The notes under the pieces: generated by a model
What the model saw: only the letters and a program-made list of their open reading frames with translations
The model's database searches: none
Told to the model about the DNA's origin: nothing
Source of the DNA: Pocillopora verrucosa
Lineage: Eukaryota; Cnidaria; Anthozoa; Scleractinia; Pocilloporidae
Direction: 5' to 3'
Assembly (NCBI RefSeq): GCF_036669915.1
Contig: NC_089325.1
Location: 9,729,731 to 9,793,730 of the forward strand
DNA length: 64,000 bases
Program-made: the position numbers and the translations under genes
In this document: positions 1 through 12,600 of the stretch, piece after piece
Position numbering within the stretch: position 1 is the first letter of the stretch
How the letters are laid out: each line of letters starts with the position of its first letter

Positions 1-45
1 GCTCTTTTTTTTTTTTTTTTTTTTTCCTTATTTTTTTTTACTCAC

Positions 46-303
46 CACACTTGGAGAACAGGTTGGTTTTTTCAACGCACATCACCAAACCCCAAGAGAA
101 TTCTGGTTTCTATCCTCACAGAACTGCCTCATGCTGGCTTTCCTCTGGTTCAGTTAGATTATCACAATATTCTGGATCATGGTCATGACTAGGAAAGCTA
201 GGTACGACAATCTGTTTGCCGGCTGCGATACGTAGCACCTTCCACACTCCACAACTTTGGGCTTACACCTCTGGAGGTTAGTGACTTCCATGTACTTCCT
301 CAA
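46..303 (-). other. Frame-broken PET-domain exon of the testin-like gene
   Basis: The exon is bounded by a good acceptor (TTTCCTTCCCAG, next to 303) and a donor (GTGAGT, 40-45). Successive conserved PET fragments are read in shifting frames: LRKYMEV, then KPKV, then EGATYRSRQ, then [19 protein letters not shown], then [15 protein letters not shown], then GDVR. Most shifts can be explained by single extra bases. That spectrum is typical of uncorrected single-molecule reads, while the neighbouring exons are clean. True pseudogenisation is the alternative. Confidence 0.65.
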
Positions 304-3300
304 CTGGGAAGGAAATACATAATATTTCTTAGCTGTGTAAACAGGAAAAAGAACTGCAAGATTTGGTATCCTGAGTACTTGCAAGCTCAAGCTGAGGGAG
401 AAAAAAATGACACTTTCGTACAGGGGGATTTGACCCAGAAAGAGTCCAGCAAAGTCGTCATACTGTAATCCAATTTTTGTAAACCTCATTACATGGATCT
501 AATCCCATACATACCACAAGAACCTTAACCCTTTACCTCCAGTAATGACCAAGTAAGAATTTCTCCTTACAAAATCAATACAATGTCAAACAGATGAGTG
601 GTGAGAATAAAGAAAAATATCAACTCAAGATCACTAGTTGATCCAATACCAAATTCTCCAAACTGACATTATCAGAATTGTATGGCAGACAGTAAGGAGA
701 ATTACTAAAAAGATCTTGGGATTGAAAAGGTTAAAATGATATTTTGTTAAGGTGAGTAAAAACTGAATTATTATCCCATTCACATATTTGTGTAGCTGAC
801 ATTCAAATTTCCTCTCATCACCTTTCATTTTGAAAATGTGCTGTATACTAAATCCTTAGGGGATTATATATCCTTCATATCACTCCTGAGAGCAACAGGT
901 TCAAACAATTTTAAATAGCTCTGATCCCTTTTGCAAATAAATTGTGGTGAACTGAGCTCTACTGTGACACTCACCACACCCTGCTGCAGACCCGGTGGAA
1001 CCCATGCATACTGTTTAGCATACTCTGACTGCTGCCCCTTATTCTTGTTGGCTTCCTCCAGTTTACGGAAGTAGTCACGGATGTGTCCCTGGGGGGAGTC
1101 TTTAGAAAATAAGCTGTGTACAACCAGTTTGTGTGCAGCCTCTTCCACACTCTTGATATCATGTTCCTCTGGCTTACATTTGCACGTCTTGCAGATTTTT
1201 CTGTTGATTGACAAATAAAATTATAAAATAATTCAAATAGTACGCATGCTCTGATTGTAAACATGGAAACCATTTTACATTTCTTCAGTAATAATTGGTG
1301 TCAGATAAATTATGCCAGCATAATTTTGGGAATAATGCTTTCATCAGAGCATCAAGCACAATGTTGGCATATTTATCAAACTTTAAAAAAAACCTCTATT
1401 TGTACTTTGCTATCTGTATTCAAGTTATGTAAAAGTGCACTTGAACCAAAGTGAAATGCAGTAGCTATGTGTATGAATCCACACTCATTATCAGGCCTTT
1501 TGCAAGGTATACTAGTCCCCTTACACCCAAACATCAGTATGTATATTCTCCATACTGTTCTCCTAACATTTCCTGAGATGCTGACAAAGAGAAATTGTCT
1601 CACGATGAAGAGCATTTTTAATTGGTAATAACTAACCTCCAGAAATGCAGGTCCAATCCCCCTTCACATTTGACAGGGCCACACTGTAGGCAGGGGGCCC
1701 CTGCATTCATTTCATGGCCTAAAGTAAACTATAAAAGAAGACAATGCATGTCAATGAGACTTTAAGAAACAGGTATTTGCCTTTTCAAAACAAACTTCCT
1801 CAGGGAAATAATTATCAACATATAATATCCTGCAATATCTACACAAAGTCATCAGATGGTTGAAACAATTTTCAAATTGCCATGATCCAACTCCATTGGA
1901 TAAATTCCATATGCTTTCTATTAAAATTTAAAAATAACTCTTATGAGTTATGAAAATTAGGATTTGAATCATCATCCTCTTTTATTGAGCTGACTCAAGA
2001 AGGCTTCCTCTTTGATTTTCAAGTACCATGCCCTGTCACCAACAATAGTTGGTGACATCTTCATTCTGAAGATCAGATTACTTGATCAAACTGTTTAACT
2101 GTTTGGTTGCTTCAAATCCTTTAAATGTACAATCAATATTAGAAGCTCTAGACTTGAAATTTGATACCCAAAGTCTCTTGTCTATTCTCAAAGCTTATCA
2201 GACTCAAGGTTCCAGTTTCAAGTAGCAATTGTTTAATTACAATAAGGAAGTACTATCAAAACACATGATCTAATTTTATTGATGTAAATCAGATTTGAAT
2301 GTCATTATCATAACAGTCTAAAAGTCATACTATTTTATGAGAATTCAAGCACAGGAAACAAAGTATTTCTATTACCACCAGAAATTATTAATGGAAGGTT
2401 TTTTTGGGAAGAAACTTACAATCAAAACATGAACAAAAAATTGTTTTGAATGACATTTTGACTGGTCTTTCTCATTGACTTTGTTGTTCAGCACTGATTA
2501 CATTGGATAGCTACAGCATCATATGGTCTGAAACGATTTTGTGAGGATTGTGTTTTTAAAATGAGAAAAATATTTCTTGCTTGTTGATTGTTCATTTGTT
2601 CTTGAAAGAAAATATTTCATACAAAAGAAGCAAAATTTTCTTCAATATTTCTCCAATGGTGATGAATTTGATTTTGGTGATAAGATTTTCAGTTTTAATT
2701 TAATCTTATGAAATTTTGAAAATATAAGAATAATGTTAGAAATGAGGCCCACCCAAACAATTATTAAGATCATATTGTCTGTTCAAGTGTCTTATATTGA
2801 TTCAGTTTAGTCAAACCAATATTTTCATTGTTAACTCACATACACAGTTCTGATGTGATAAAAAGGCTGTAAGCAAAATGAAGCAGCAAAATGAAATAAA
2901 AGGTAAAGATATGAAAATGCCTAGAATAATCAAAACAACTCGCAATGTCTCATTAAATTGGTCACGTTATTATGAGCATTTTGTGGACCTTACCTCAGTT
3001 AATCACATGATGAACATACCCTTTGCAAAAATTAACCGAAAGAATCATGAGGCAGTTTCTTTCCTCTAATTTGAACATCTTCTTATAGCATATAACCTGG
3101 GATCACCTTTTTTCAATCAACTCATCATGTACTGATGTGGATCTCAGAAGTTTCGATTAAGGAAATTTACACAGCTGTGCTGTTTACAGTTGTACATAGC
3201 ATCTAAGTCTAAACTTCTCCCGTGTGGTCTGGTGCACTAGATTTCTTTTCAATCAACATGAAACCATAACACAACTTAAACTAAATATTCTTGTATAAAA

Positions 3301-4026
3301 CCTCCCAATCTACTGTTACAATATGCGGCAATTATTGCCCTGACTCAAGGGGAGATATCTGTTTGAACGAGAATGTTTGTAAGCCCAAAAAGGAACGCAA
3401 AACATAACCCCCTTTGGAGTTATAGAACTTATCAGAAGAGAAATAAAGGAAAAACAATCTAATTAACGTTCTAGTAACCAAAGAGATCGTTTGGAAAGAT
3501 AAATATTTAGTGTCAAAGGGGAGATAGCATAATCTACCCGATTTGAAATAAAATTTAAACAGTAAATAAACGAAGCTTGGAACCATAACAAACTACCTCG
3601 AGCTGCAAGAAACAGTATCCTAAAAGCATCAATTAAAAGGCAAAAAAATAGACAAACTTTTACTTAAGTTTATCAAAAGCAGAGAGCTGAAATCTGATGA
3701 ACTGTCAATCCGCAAAAATTATTCAATAACGAATGAGTTGGTTGTAGAATGAATACAATCAACATAAATGGCTCCTATCGAATCCAACAAACTACATCGA
3801 CAGCGGAACACTCTGTTTTCTGCAGCCGTGATTGCTGTGTAGGATCAGTTGTATAAACTGCCGTGTCCTTTGACTTGACCAATAATTCCCATCATTTCCA
3901 AGAAAACTTGGCGATAACAGAGTCAAAGTATCGCATGACACATATCGACGTGAAACTTGTATCATCGGCGCCACTAACCTTTTTCGGCATGTGTAGGTTG
4001 AGTCCGTCCTGCGACCCTTCCGCCAT
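46..4026 (-). CDS. Testin-like PET/LIM protein, 5' part (partial)
   Basis: Four exons are visible: 3979-4026 (start codon at 4026), 1637-1728, 975-1200 and 46-303. Phases fit through the third exon and all have GT-AG borders. The first three exons give a short N-terminus, then a cysteine-rich segment with [33 protein letters not shown] and EEHD, the signature start of testin/LMCD1 proteins, then the start of a PET domain (YAWVPPGL). In this family PET plus C-terminal LIM domains act at focal adhesions and actin structures. The LIM exons would lie beyond position 1. The last exon, 46-303, still shows PET-domain pieces ([40 protein letters not shown]) but in different reading frames, so as given the frame is broken. 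This may be sequence error or a decayed gene. Family assignment is firm; integrity is not. Confidence 0.78.
525..735. repeat. ~210-bp MITE-like element, copy 1 (TTAACCCTTT ends)
   Basis: The left end reads TTAACCCTTTACCTCC and the right end is a degraded complement (AAAAGGTTAA). The interior shares phrases such as TTCTCCTTAC, GTTGATCCAATACCAAATTCTCC and TTGTATGGCAGACAGTAAGGAG with the other copies in the window, here in inverted orientation. It lies in an intron of the testin-like gene. No coding capacity. Confidence 0.7.
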
Positions 4027-4063
4027 GTCTTCACCGGATCGCAAATTTCAACACTACGGGTAG

Positions 4064-6645
4064 TATCCTGAATGTTTTCTCGAGGTCAAAAGTTCGATAA
4101 TAAAGCGGCCAACAGCCGAATTACGATTCCCGTTAATCTCTCTACAAACTCTTAATATTTTCCTTCTCTCTCAAAACATTAACGGACGTGACATCAACGC
4201 CGAAGCTCGTACGGAATGATGGGTCACTCGACAAACTAGGGAGGGGAGGGTGAAATAGAAAACTCTGCTAATTACGAAATTAGTTAGGGTATTTTCCATG
4301 GCCGCTTCGCCCTCTTTATACTAGCGTGTTATCAATTGGTGCTGAATATCTATCTTCACTTTTTTGTATGGATTCGCGTAAATAAGAAAAGGAAACTCGG
4401 CTTTAATTTTACAAAAGCAAGCGGGCTAAGCTCTAAGCTTTTGAGCCTCAACTGTTCCTTTGTTGGATTTCCGGCCGTATTAATCTTAATTGATAAGATA
4501 TTAAAAATATCCATCTATTCAGAAAACTATGAACATTATTTTTTCTTTTATAATAAATATTCAGTTTCAAATAAATAACAAGTAGCGGCCCATGCATCTC
4601 ACAAATTTTTGTCTTTTTTCATCCCATTTAAAAGTCGAGTATTTTGTAAGCTTTATGCGATACGAACAAAGCCGTTATAAACAAGTCATTCACTGAAACC
4701 CGAGCGGATAAGTGCTGGTCACTCCAAGACTTCGATTGTGCAGAGGAAAAACACGATTACTAAACTTCTTTCGTACCCTAAAAGCGCCGAATGTTGACGT
4801 AAAGTACGAAGAAGCAGTGGTGCGTAGGCTATATGTAAATTAGGTGGCTTTTAACGTCATAAGATAAAAGCGATATTCACTCGAAATTTCCGAATAAGCA
4901 CCGTAAATTATGGTAACCTTGTATAAGTGTAAACTGTCTCTTTTGACAGAACAGGAGGCCTCAGAAAAAGAGAACTGAAAACTCACGTACGTACCTTCTC
5001 GCGAGGCATGCCTTGTCTGTATATATCCTAACGTCATTCACTAAACCAGAAATAAGGCAAAACACATTTGGAAGCCTCCGTTCTAATCTTTGAAAGTGCG
5101 TGCCACCGCTCTGACCCTAATCCACATACCGGAAAATTCTAGTCACTGTCTTTCATTATTGTCTGACGTAGCAAGGCGTGTGCTGGAATGATGACAACCT
5201 GTCGTCACTAGGCCTGTGGCTCAAAGTGGCGGGAGTCAGATGAGGAGGAGTTGGGGACAAGGCTGGAAACCCAATCCAAAACACTGGACACTTCTTGTTT
5301 CTGTACTTTAATCTACAGGAACGAAAACTTGTAACTATGATGAATATCAAGACTGAGATATATACTAGTATTTATCAAATGATGCTACATTTTCACCGCT
5401 ATTCTTCTAAGCAAATGCAGCAGTCGACAATCCGAATTCTCGACTATGGAGTCTTAAACCCAGTAAAAGACTTGTTAAATTATCTGATAATCTATGCTTT
5501 GTTAAGAGCAGTTTTTGAACCGTATCTTAATTCCTTTAGATTTTATTTTCAGTTCAAGAAGAAAAAATTTTTTACACTTTTACCGAATTAATTACCTTTA
5601 ACAGGAGCCCATAGAAATGGGCCCCTGCCTTTAAGGAAAACCAAATTTTTAAACATTATTTCATATGTATGAAAAAAATAACTACACACGCAGAGTCAAC
5701 GTAGTCTACTTGCTATGTTATGATAAAACATAAAAGTAAATTTTTACTAAAATAAATTGTTTACAAAGTCTTAAAGGAAGTGGTATTAAACATCCTTCAA
5801 ATTAACATTAACCTTTATCCCTCTGTACTTCACTTGAAAAACAACTGGAATTACTTTAGAGAGCTTTTGATGTGTTTCTAGAACATATCAACTCAACTAT
5901 TGTTCTTAGATCACTGTCGTGAATCGTCATCCGTTAATTACATTTAGTTCTTAATGCGAGACATAGTATGTTTCCAATACAAACTGTGTGTAAATTACCT
6001 AATCTATCCTTGAACTACAGTTGTAATATCAGATAAATACGATCTTAGACTGTCTAGGAGATTTTAGGTTTACAGAACAACAAGAGTAACGCAAGAGCAC
6101 GTCGAAGTTGTGGTCTAAATCCGCTGAATTGGATATTGCGTTACCAAAATGAAACTTATATATGAGTAACATAATACGTCATATCTGTATCTCACAAAAA
6201 GCCAAGTTTGTCACACCTTCACTGGTCAGCTAAATTTTAAGGTCAATTATCATACTGCCCCTTGCGGTTAAACTTACTGTCCCCTATGTTGATCTGCTCG
6301 CTTTCAACAAATAGCGCGGTAAAAAGCATCGAAGCTGTAATCCTATTAAAGCAGTTTTCAAGACTTTTTCTGACGTGGTTTTCATTTAAGTAAAGTGAAA
6401 CGGCCAACAGAACAGCTCACAGTGTCCTGTATGACTTCTGCCTGCATTTAAAACTCATTTTAAGCGTCAAATTATCGATACAGAATGCTGCTTCGTACTA
6501 AAAATGTTCATATAAAAAGCTTAACTGACTGTTTCACTGCTCAGTGGTTAAGAAGTTTATAAAGTTCAGTTCACCCTGACTGTCCACTCCTCTTGCCGAT
6601 ACATCCTCCAGTTCGGTCAAATACGTTGAGGTCAGGATAATTTCA
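4064..6645. other. Intergenic region, nothing recognised
   Basis: This lies between the 5' end of the testin-like gene and the 3' end of the optineurin-like gene. Short open frames here (for example 4336-4578 and 5295-5591) show no signal peptide, domain or splice pattern I can support. The part nearest 4050-4200 probably holds the testin-like promoter. Confidence 0.5.
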
Positions 6646-9600
6646 CTATTGATGTTGATCCAGACATTCCTCTACATGAAGTTCCAGGGTTTCTATATCA
6701 GGAAATAAATCCATGCAGCTTGGACACTGATTTTGCTGAAGATCGCCTACGGAAGGTGGTCGCTGGAGTCCTTGGCATGCCACAGCATGAATCTGAAGTG
6801 CATCAAAATTAGGGAACACCCCGCGACAGTTTGGACATTGCCAATCATTTTCATCCACCGGTGGAGCAGGGACTTGTTGTTCCCTTCCAGGACTCCGCAT
6901 GTCCCCCTCTCTCCCGGTTTCTGCAGGTTGTTCGGATCCACGGGTGAAAAAAGGCATTCCAGGAAATCCAGCACACCATTCTCCGGGAGATCCTTGTTGA
7001 TGGGGTGGGTAGTCTGTGGTATGATAAGGAACACTAGCATGGCGGCGTTGCATTTCCTCGAATCCCCTGTTGCTTAACTGATAGATCTCATCCTGATATC
7101 GCTGGTTTTCCTGCTTAAGCCGCTGGACTTGTTCAGTCAGGCCCAATATCTCCCCATGTTGCTTCTCTCTGGCTTCGCGTTCAATTCGAAAATCAGCCTC
7201 GTACTGATGCAACTAAGTGTTGAAAGTAAAATATTAAAAAGATGAACTAAAAAAATAGATATTAAAAAAAAAAGAATAGACGAAAGAAAGAACAAACAAA
7301 AGGAAAAACAAGGTTTAGAAGATCTTTGAGTTATGTAGTGGGCGCTCGCGCCGTGGCGCCTCTGGTCTTTTTCTCAAAAATAAGAAAGCTAAAACCTCAC
7401 TTCATAAAGATTCCTTTTTTGTAAGAATCTGTAAGATATGGAACGCCCTACCAGATAATATAAGAGCTGAAAAGGAACTACCGTCTATCGTCAAAAAACT
7501 AAAATCTTTCATTTATCTAAGACTTAGCAAAGTTTTCAATCAAGACGACATCCCCTCTTTTAAAATAGTTTGTGTAAAATATCGTTTCAATGCTCTTAAT
7601 TCTTGTACATGTCAATCAACTAGTTTTTTTTCTTTTTCTCTGTCGTACATGATTATATATTTTGTTATTTCCTTGCATGGGGGCTTGTAAGTAGGTTGGG
7701 TTTCAATTTTGTCTATCTGTAAGGGATAGGGAAAGGTAATTTACCAAGTAGGGGACAACCTTGTCTTATTGTAAACTTACCTGCCTTTGGCAAATTATTA
7801 AATAAATAAATAATTAATTAAATAAAGGGAGCGAACGAACGAATAAATGAAGCAATGATGAATCAATGGAAAGAATAATGGATGAGGGAGCGGATCATTC
7901 AGAGCGCTACGTGAAAAAATATCAATATAATAAAAAATGGCTTACGACACTACATCGAAAACAACCGTAAAATCTAATAACGAAGGAATTGATTTCTATG
8001 CGAGTGCATATGTGTGAAGTCCAAAACATTTTTTTCCTAATTACAACTAGTGTCATCATTATCATTATCTATAACGATAACAATGAAAATAATATTGATA
8101 TCAATAATACTAATGTTATCGTCATTATATGTAATATTCTTATCATAAGTACTATTGATTTTAGCCATTTCGTACCAATGACACACGATACTTTGCTCTT
8201 ATTTAGGAATAGTATGATCATTATCAATAACGATAACGATGATGAATATATTAATATTAATAACATTATCATTATTATTAGAATTATTACCATACGTACT
8301 ATCAATTTGAGTCACTTCGTACCAAAAGTTTAGAGAACGTTATTCTGTGGTCAGAAGTTTCAGCCAAGGGCGACGGCTTCGTGCATTCCGCCTAATTTCT
8401 GTAATGTGAAAATTTTACTTACTGTTTGCTCGAAAATCGATTGCTGCTCTTGTTCATTCCGTAGAGCTTTCAGCTCTTGTTCCAGGTCATAATTTGCTTG
8501 ACGTACTTTATCGAGTTCATCTTCTTTAATCTTTACGTCTTCTTTCAACTTCTTTCTGTGTTCGTCAGCTTCTTGGAGGTGGGCTTCGTGTTTCTGAAAA
8601 TAAAAAATACAGGATATTCGACATTTCGGTAAGAGATGCAGATAGCTACTCTGAACTCTTCCCTCCCAGAAAAGATAAACACGTAACTTCTCCTTAGAAT
8701 ATCAATACATTCTACTCAAAAGACAAGCCCTGCCTGTAGTCAGACTTATCAGCTACTAGGTCAGAAGGTTCTCTTCACTGATAAAACCGTCTAGATTCCA
8801 AATTATCTTTACAAAATTACAAAGATGCACATGAAAGCTCGCAAGGAGAAGTATGACGGGGAAGTAACGGTTTAAGGTTGAACTGATTAAAAATAATGAA
8901 AATAGCAAGTGAAATTTATTGTGAATAAACATGCACTAACATGATATTGGGAGTCTAAGTGAAAACTGTGAAGATCGATGGGGGAGGGGGGGGTAAGTGC
9001 TGCACACCCACTGCTTCCTGCTCCCCCCTTACCAGCCCCATCACAGTTCATGGGAGAATTCTTAGGTCACATAAACAGTGGAACTAGGAATTGACGAAGC
9101 ACAGAAAATGTATCATGAGATTCTAATTAATAAGTATAGAACACTAACCGTCTTCGTTTGACTCGTTGTGTGGTATGCTTGTAAAAGTTCATTGTAGTCT
9201 CCAACTGTACGATCTAAATCCTCTTGGAGTTGTAGGAAGGCCGCCCTTTAAAGATAAACAGTTCAAATTTAAACTTTCTTCATTGTTAACTCTCATCATT
9301 TCACACTGTTTCATCATTTTAAAATGATTATTTCAGCCCTAGTTTACCGAGAGGCTGTAGAGAAGCATGATATCCTTGCATTTCTGGATATCCTGATTGA
9401 AAAAATTATATCAAGAAAAAAACGATTCCCTGCGCTGATAGTCATTTTAATAGCTACCCATTATTGTTAGAAACACCTTCTCGCACGTTTTTACTCTGCC
9501 ACTTTAACCTTTTCACCCCTGAGAGTGACTAACATCTAATTTCTCCTCACAACATCAGCCCTAAATCAAACATTAAGGTCATGAGAATAAAGGAGATGAT

Positions 9601-12600
9601 CATCAACTCTTGATTGTTGAACAAATTCTCCTTGTCAGAACCCTAGAAAATGTCTAGGGAGTATGGAGAATATGCATACTGATGCTAGGGAGTAAAGGGC
9701 TAAAGAATCACTACACATTCTCTTCTTGGTAGGTAAAACTAATTGATAAATATGTCTTTTGAACCGAACGTACAAGACAGAGAATGGTTATTCCTAACAA
9801 GACTCATGTACCTGTCAGTTTCCTGTTTTAAGCGTGTTTTCTTAAGTTCTGCATCAGCGGTTGACATATTCTTTTTGAGACTTTCGATCAATTGGTCTCT
9901 CTTCAATCTCTGCTTCTCACTGTCATCAGTGATCTTATGGAGATGATCTTGATACATATTTTCCCTTGAGAAAACAATAATACAAAGAAAAATGATTAAA
10001 GCATAAATTAAAGATGTTTGGAACATTTAAAACCTAGTAAAACAGCAAGAACCTGCTTCAACTCCCCAGTGAAACTAAATTTCAACTTCATCACATTTCA
10101 AAGATCACTATGTATATTCTCAATACAGTTCTCTGTGCAGTTCCTAAACTGCTGACGAGGAGAATTTGTTCAACCGTCAAGAAATTATTTAGTTGGTAAC
10201 ATTGTAAAGAGGAATTACATGATAGTCACTCTTACATGTCAAAGGGTTAAAGCAACCTGTGCTCCGTCACTATTCTAGAGATTTTCTTTTTTATACAGGG
10301 ATTTTCAGTGAATGCTTTTCATATGATTGGATTGTTTCTGTGTTTGACCCAACCCGACCCAAGAAGAAACATGGAGAACAATATGAATCTTACTGTTGTG
10401 TGCATTCGTCTATAAGCCTTTCCTTCTCTGCTGATAGCATTTCATTCTCCTTGATTAATTGTGTCACTTGAGTCTCCATAGATTTTATGTTAATCTCTGC
10501 ATTTTTCAGTGCCTCAGTCATGTCTGACAATTCTTCTTTTAAGCAGTTAACTTCCTGCTCCCGAACCTCATTCAGTTCATTGGACACTTTGGCTGTTTCC
10601 TCCTTTAGAGTCTGTATTTCCTCTTCCCTGTAAAAATTAATTTCAGATATCTTCTTTCAGATCACATTATGTTTTATACAAGAAACAGTTTTTTTCTCCA
10701 TATACAAAACATTTAATTCAGCCCTCCCAAATTGTCAAGAGTTAAAAAAGCAAAAGTTTCCTACAGAAAATATTCACACCTCTCATACAGCTATTTTTTG
10801 GTTTACATTCCCAACCCCATTTCCTGCTAATACCAGATTCACTTCAAATCTTCCTTTCCATTTAACCCTTTAACTCACAGATAAAATTTGTCATTCCCCT
10901 TGCTGTCAACCATACAATTCTTATAATGTCAGCTCGGAGAATTTAGTATTGGGCCAACTAATTATCCCCAAATTGATATTTGTCTTTATTCTCATCACTT
11001 ATCTGGTTGATATTGTATTGATATTGTAAGGAGAAATTCTGTCTTGGTCACTCATGGGAGTTAAAGGGTTAAGATACTTTCAGTCACCCTCCATATCTCC
11101 TCTCGAATTTTAACACCCTTGAATTCTTCCATAGTAAACAGCTATTTTCTGCAAAGACAACAGCACACTAACAAAGAAAAATTTTCACTAAGACATGTAT
11201 TGCTCACTTCTGACTTGCACTTAATTTCAGTTCCTCAACAAGTTTCTGAAGATTTTCATTCTCCTCCCTACGTTGTTCAACAGTTCCTCTCAATTCTTTG
11301 GCACTGTCAATAACTGTCTGCAATGACTCCTTTAACTGAGAAACTTCCTGTTCATGTGTCTCAGTGAGTTCATCTGATACTGAACTCAGCTGCCTCCTCA
11401 GAGTGTTCACTTCTTCCTCCTGCCCCTTCTCTTTGTGAGAAAGTGCTTCAATATTTTTTTGAGCTTCAGCAAGCTGATCTTTTAGGTTCTCATTCTCTTC
11501 CATAACCTGCATTTAAGGGAGACAAAGCCAAACTTGTTTCAGTGATTACCGACCTGATAAACTATCAATCATTAAAATTCATAATGAACATATGTGTTGC
11601 TATTAATTTGAATTTGTGCTTAAATCATAAAAAAAAAAAAACAAATTAGGTGACTGAACTGCACATAAAATATATTGTGGAGAGAGCTCCAATGCTTATT
11701 ATTGCTTAAAGGTTCCATTGAAAGTGAAAAGACTTCATTGTGGCCTATCCCTGACAATTAATAAAATAAGTAAAGATGCCTTCTATTGATCTGCTAGGAA
11801 ATTTGTTCCTCACAGCTGTATGGAACATGTATGGACAGAGTGCTAATGAAAAATCCTAAAATGGAGAAAACAAAAAATTTTGCCTGAAATTTAATCTTCT
11901 GAGTGGTGAAAGAAGATTCCTCACTTGGTTAGTCTTTTTGAGGAATATTTGGCTGTTTTCTAGAGACCTTGGGCAGGAGAAACTAAGACATATAAAACAC
12001 ACCTGCTTTTGTTTTTCTTCCTTCTCAAGAACAGCATTCTCCCTGCTCAGAAGATCTCCTTCACGTCTTTGGTATTGCCAAAGGTTTTTCTTCACTTTTT
12101 GAAGTGTTTTGTATTGTTCATTTCCTTTTAGTTCTTCCTGATTATCACTGCCTTTTTCAGGAGAGTTTTGCTTCTGTTCTTTTATAGTTTCAACATTCTC
12201 AGTGGTTCTCTACAAAATCAAGAAAACTTAATTAAGGATATACATAGTACATACTTAATTGTATTTTCTGAGGAGGTAGCTGAACTCAGCTGCCTCCTCA
12301 GAGTGTTTACTTCTATCTCCTGACCCTTCTTTTTGTGTGAAAGTGCTTCAATATTTGTTAGAGCTTCAGCAAGCTGTTAAACATTCTCATTTTCTTTCAT
12401 AATCTGCATTAAGAGGAGACAAAGCCAAACTTATTTCTGTGATTACTGACCTGATAAACTATCAATCATTAAACATCGTAATGTATATGGGTTTTGCTGT
12501 TAATTTGAATTTGTGCTTAAATCATAAATCAAAATGCATTGTTGAGAGAGCTCCAATGAACAACATTGAAAGTGAAAAAAATTTCATTTTGGGCTCTTAC

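Noticed and set aside
7989-8333. 114-codon Ile/Asn-rich ORF
   Set aside because: Low-complexity AT-rich repeat in an intron.
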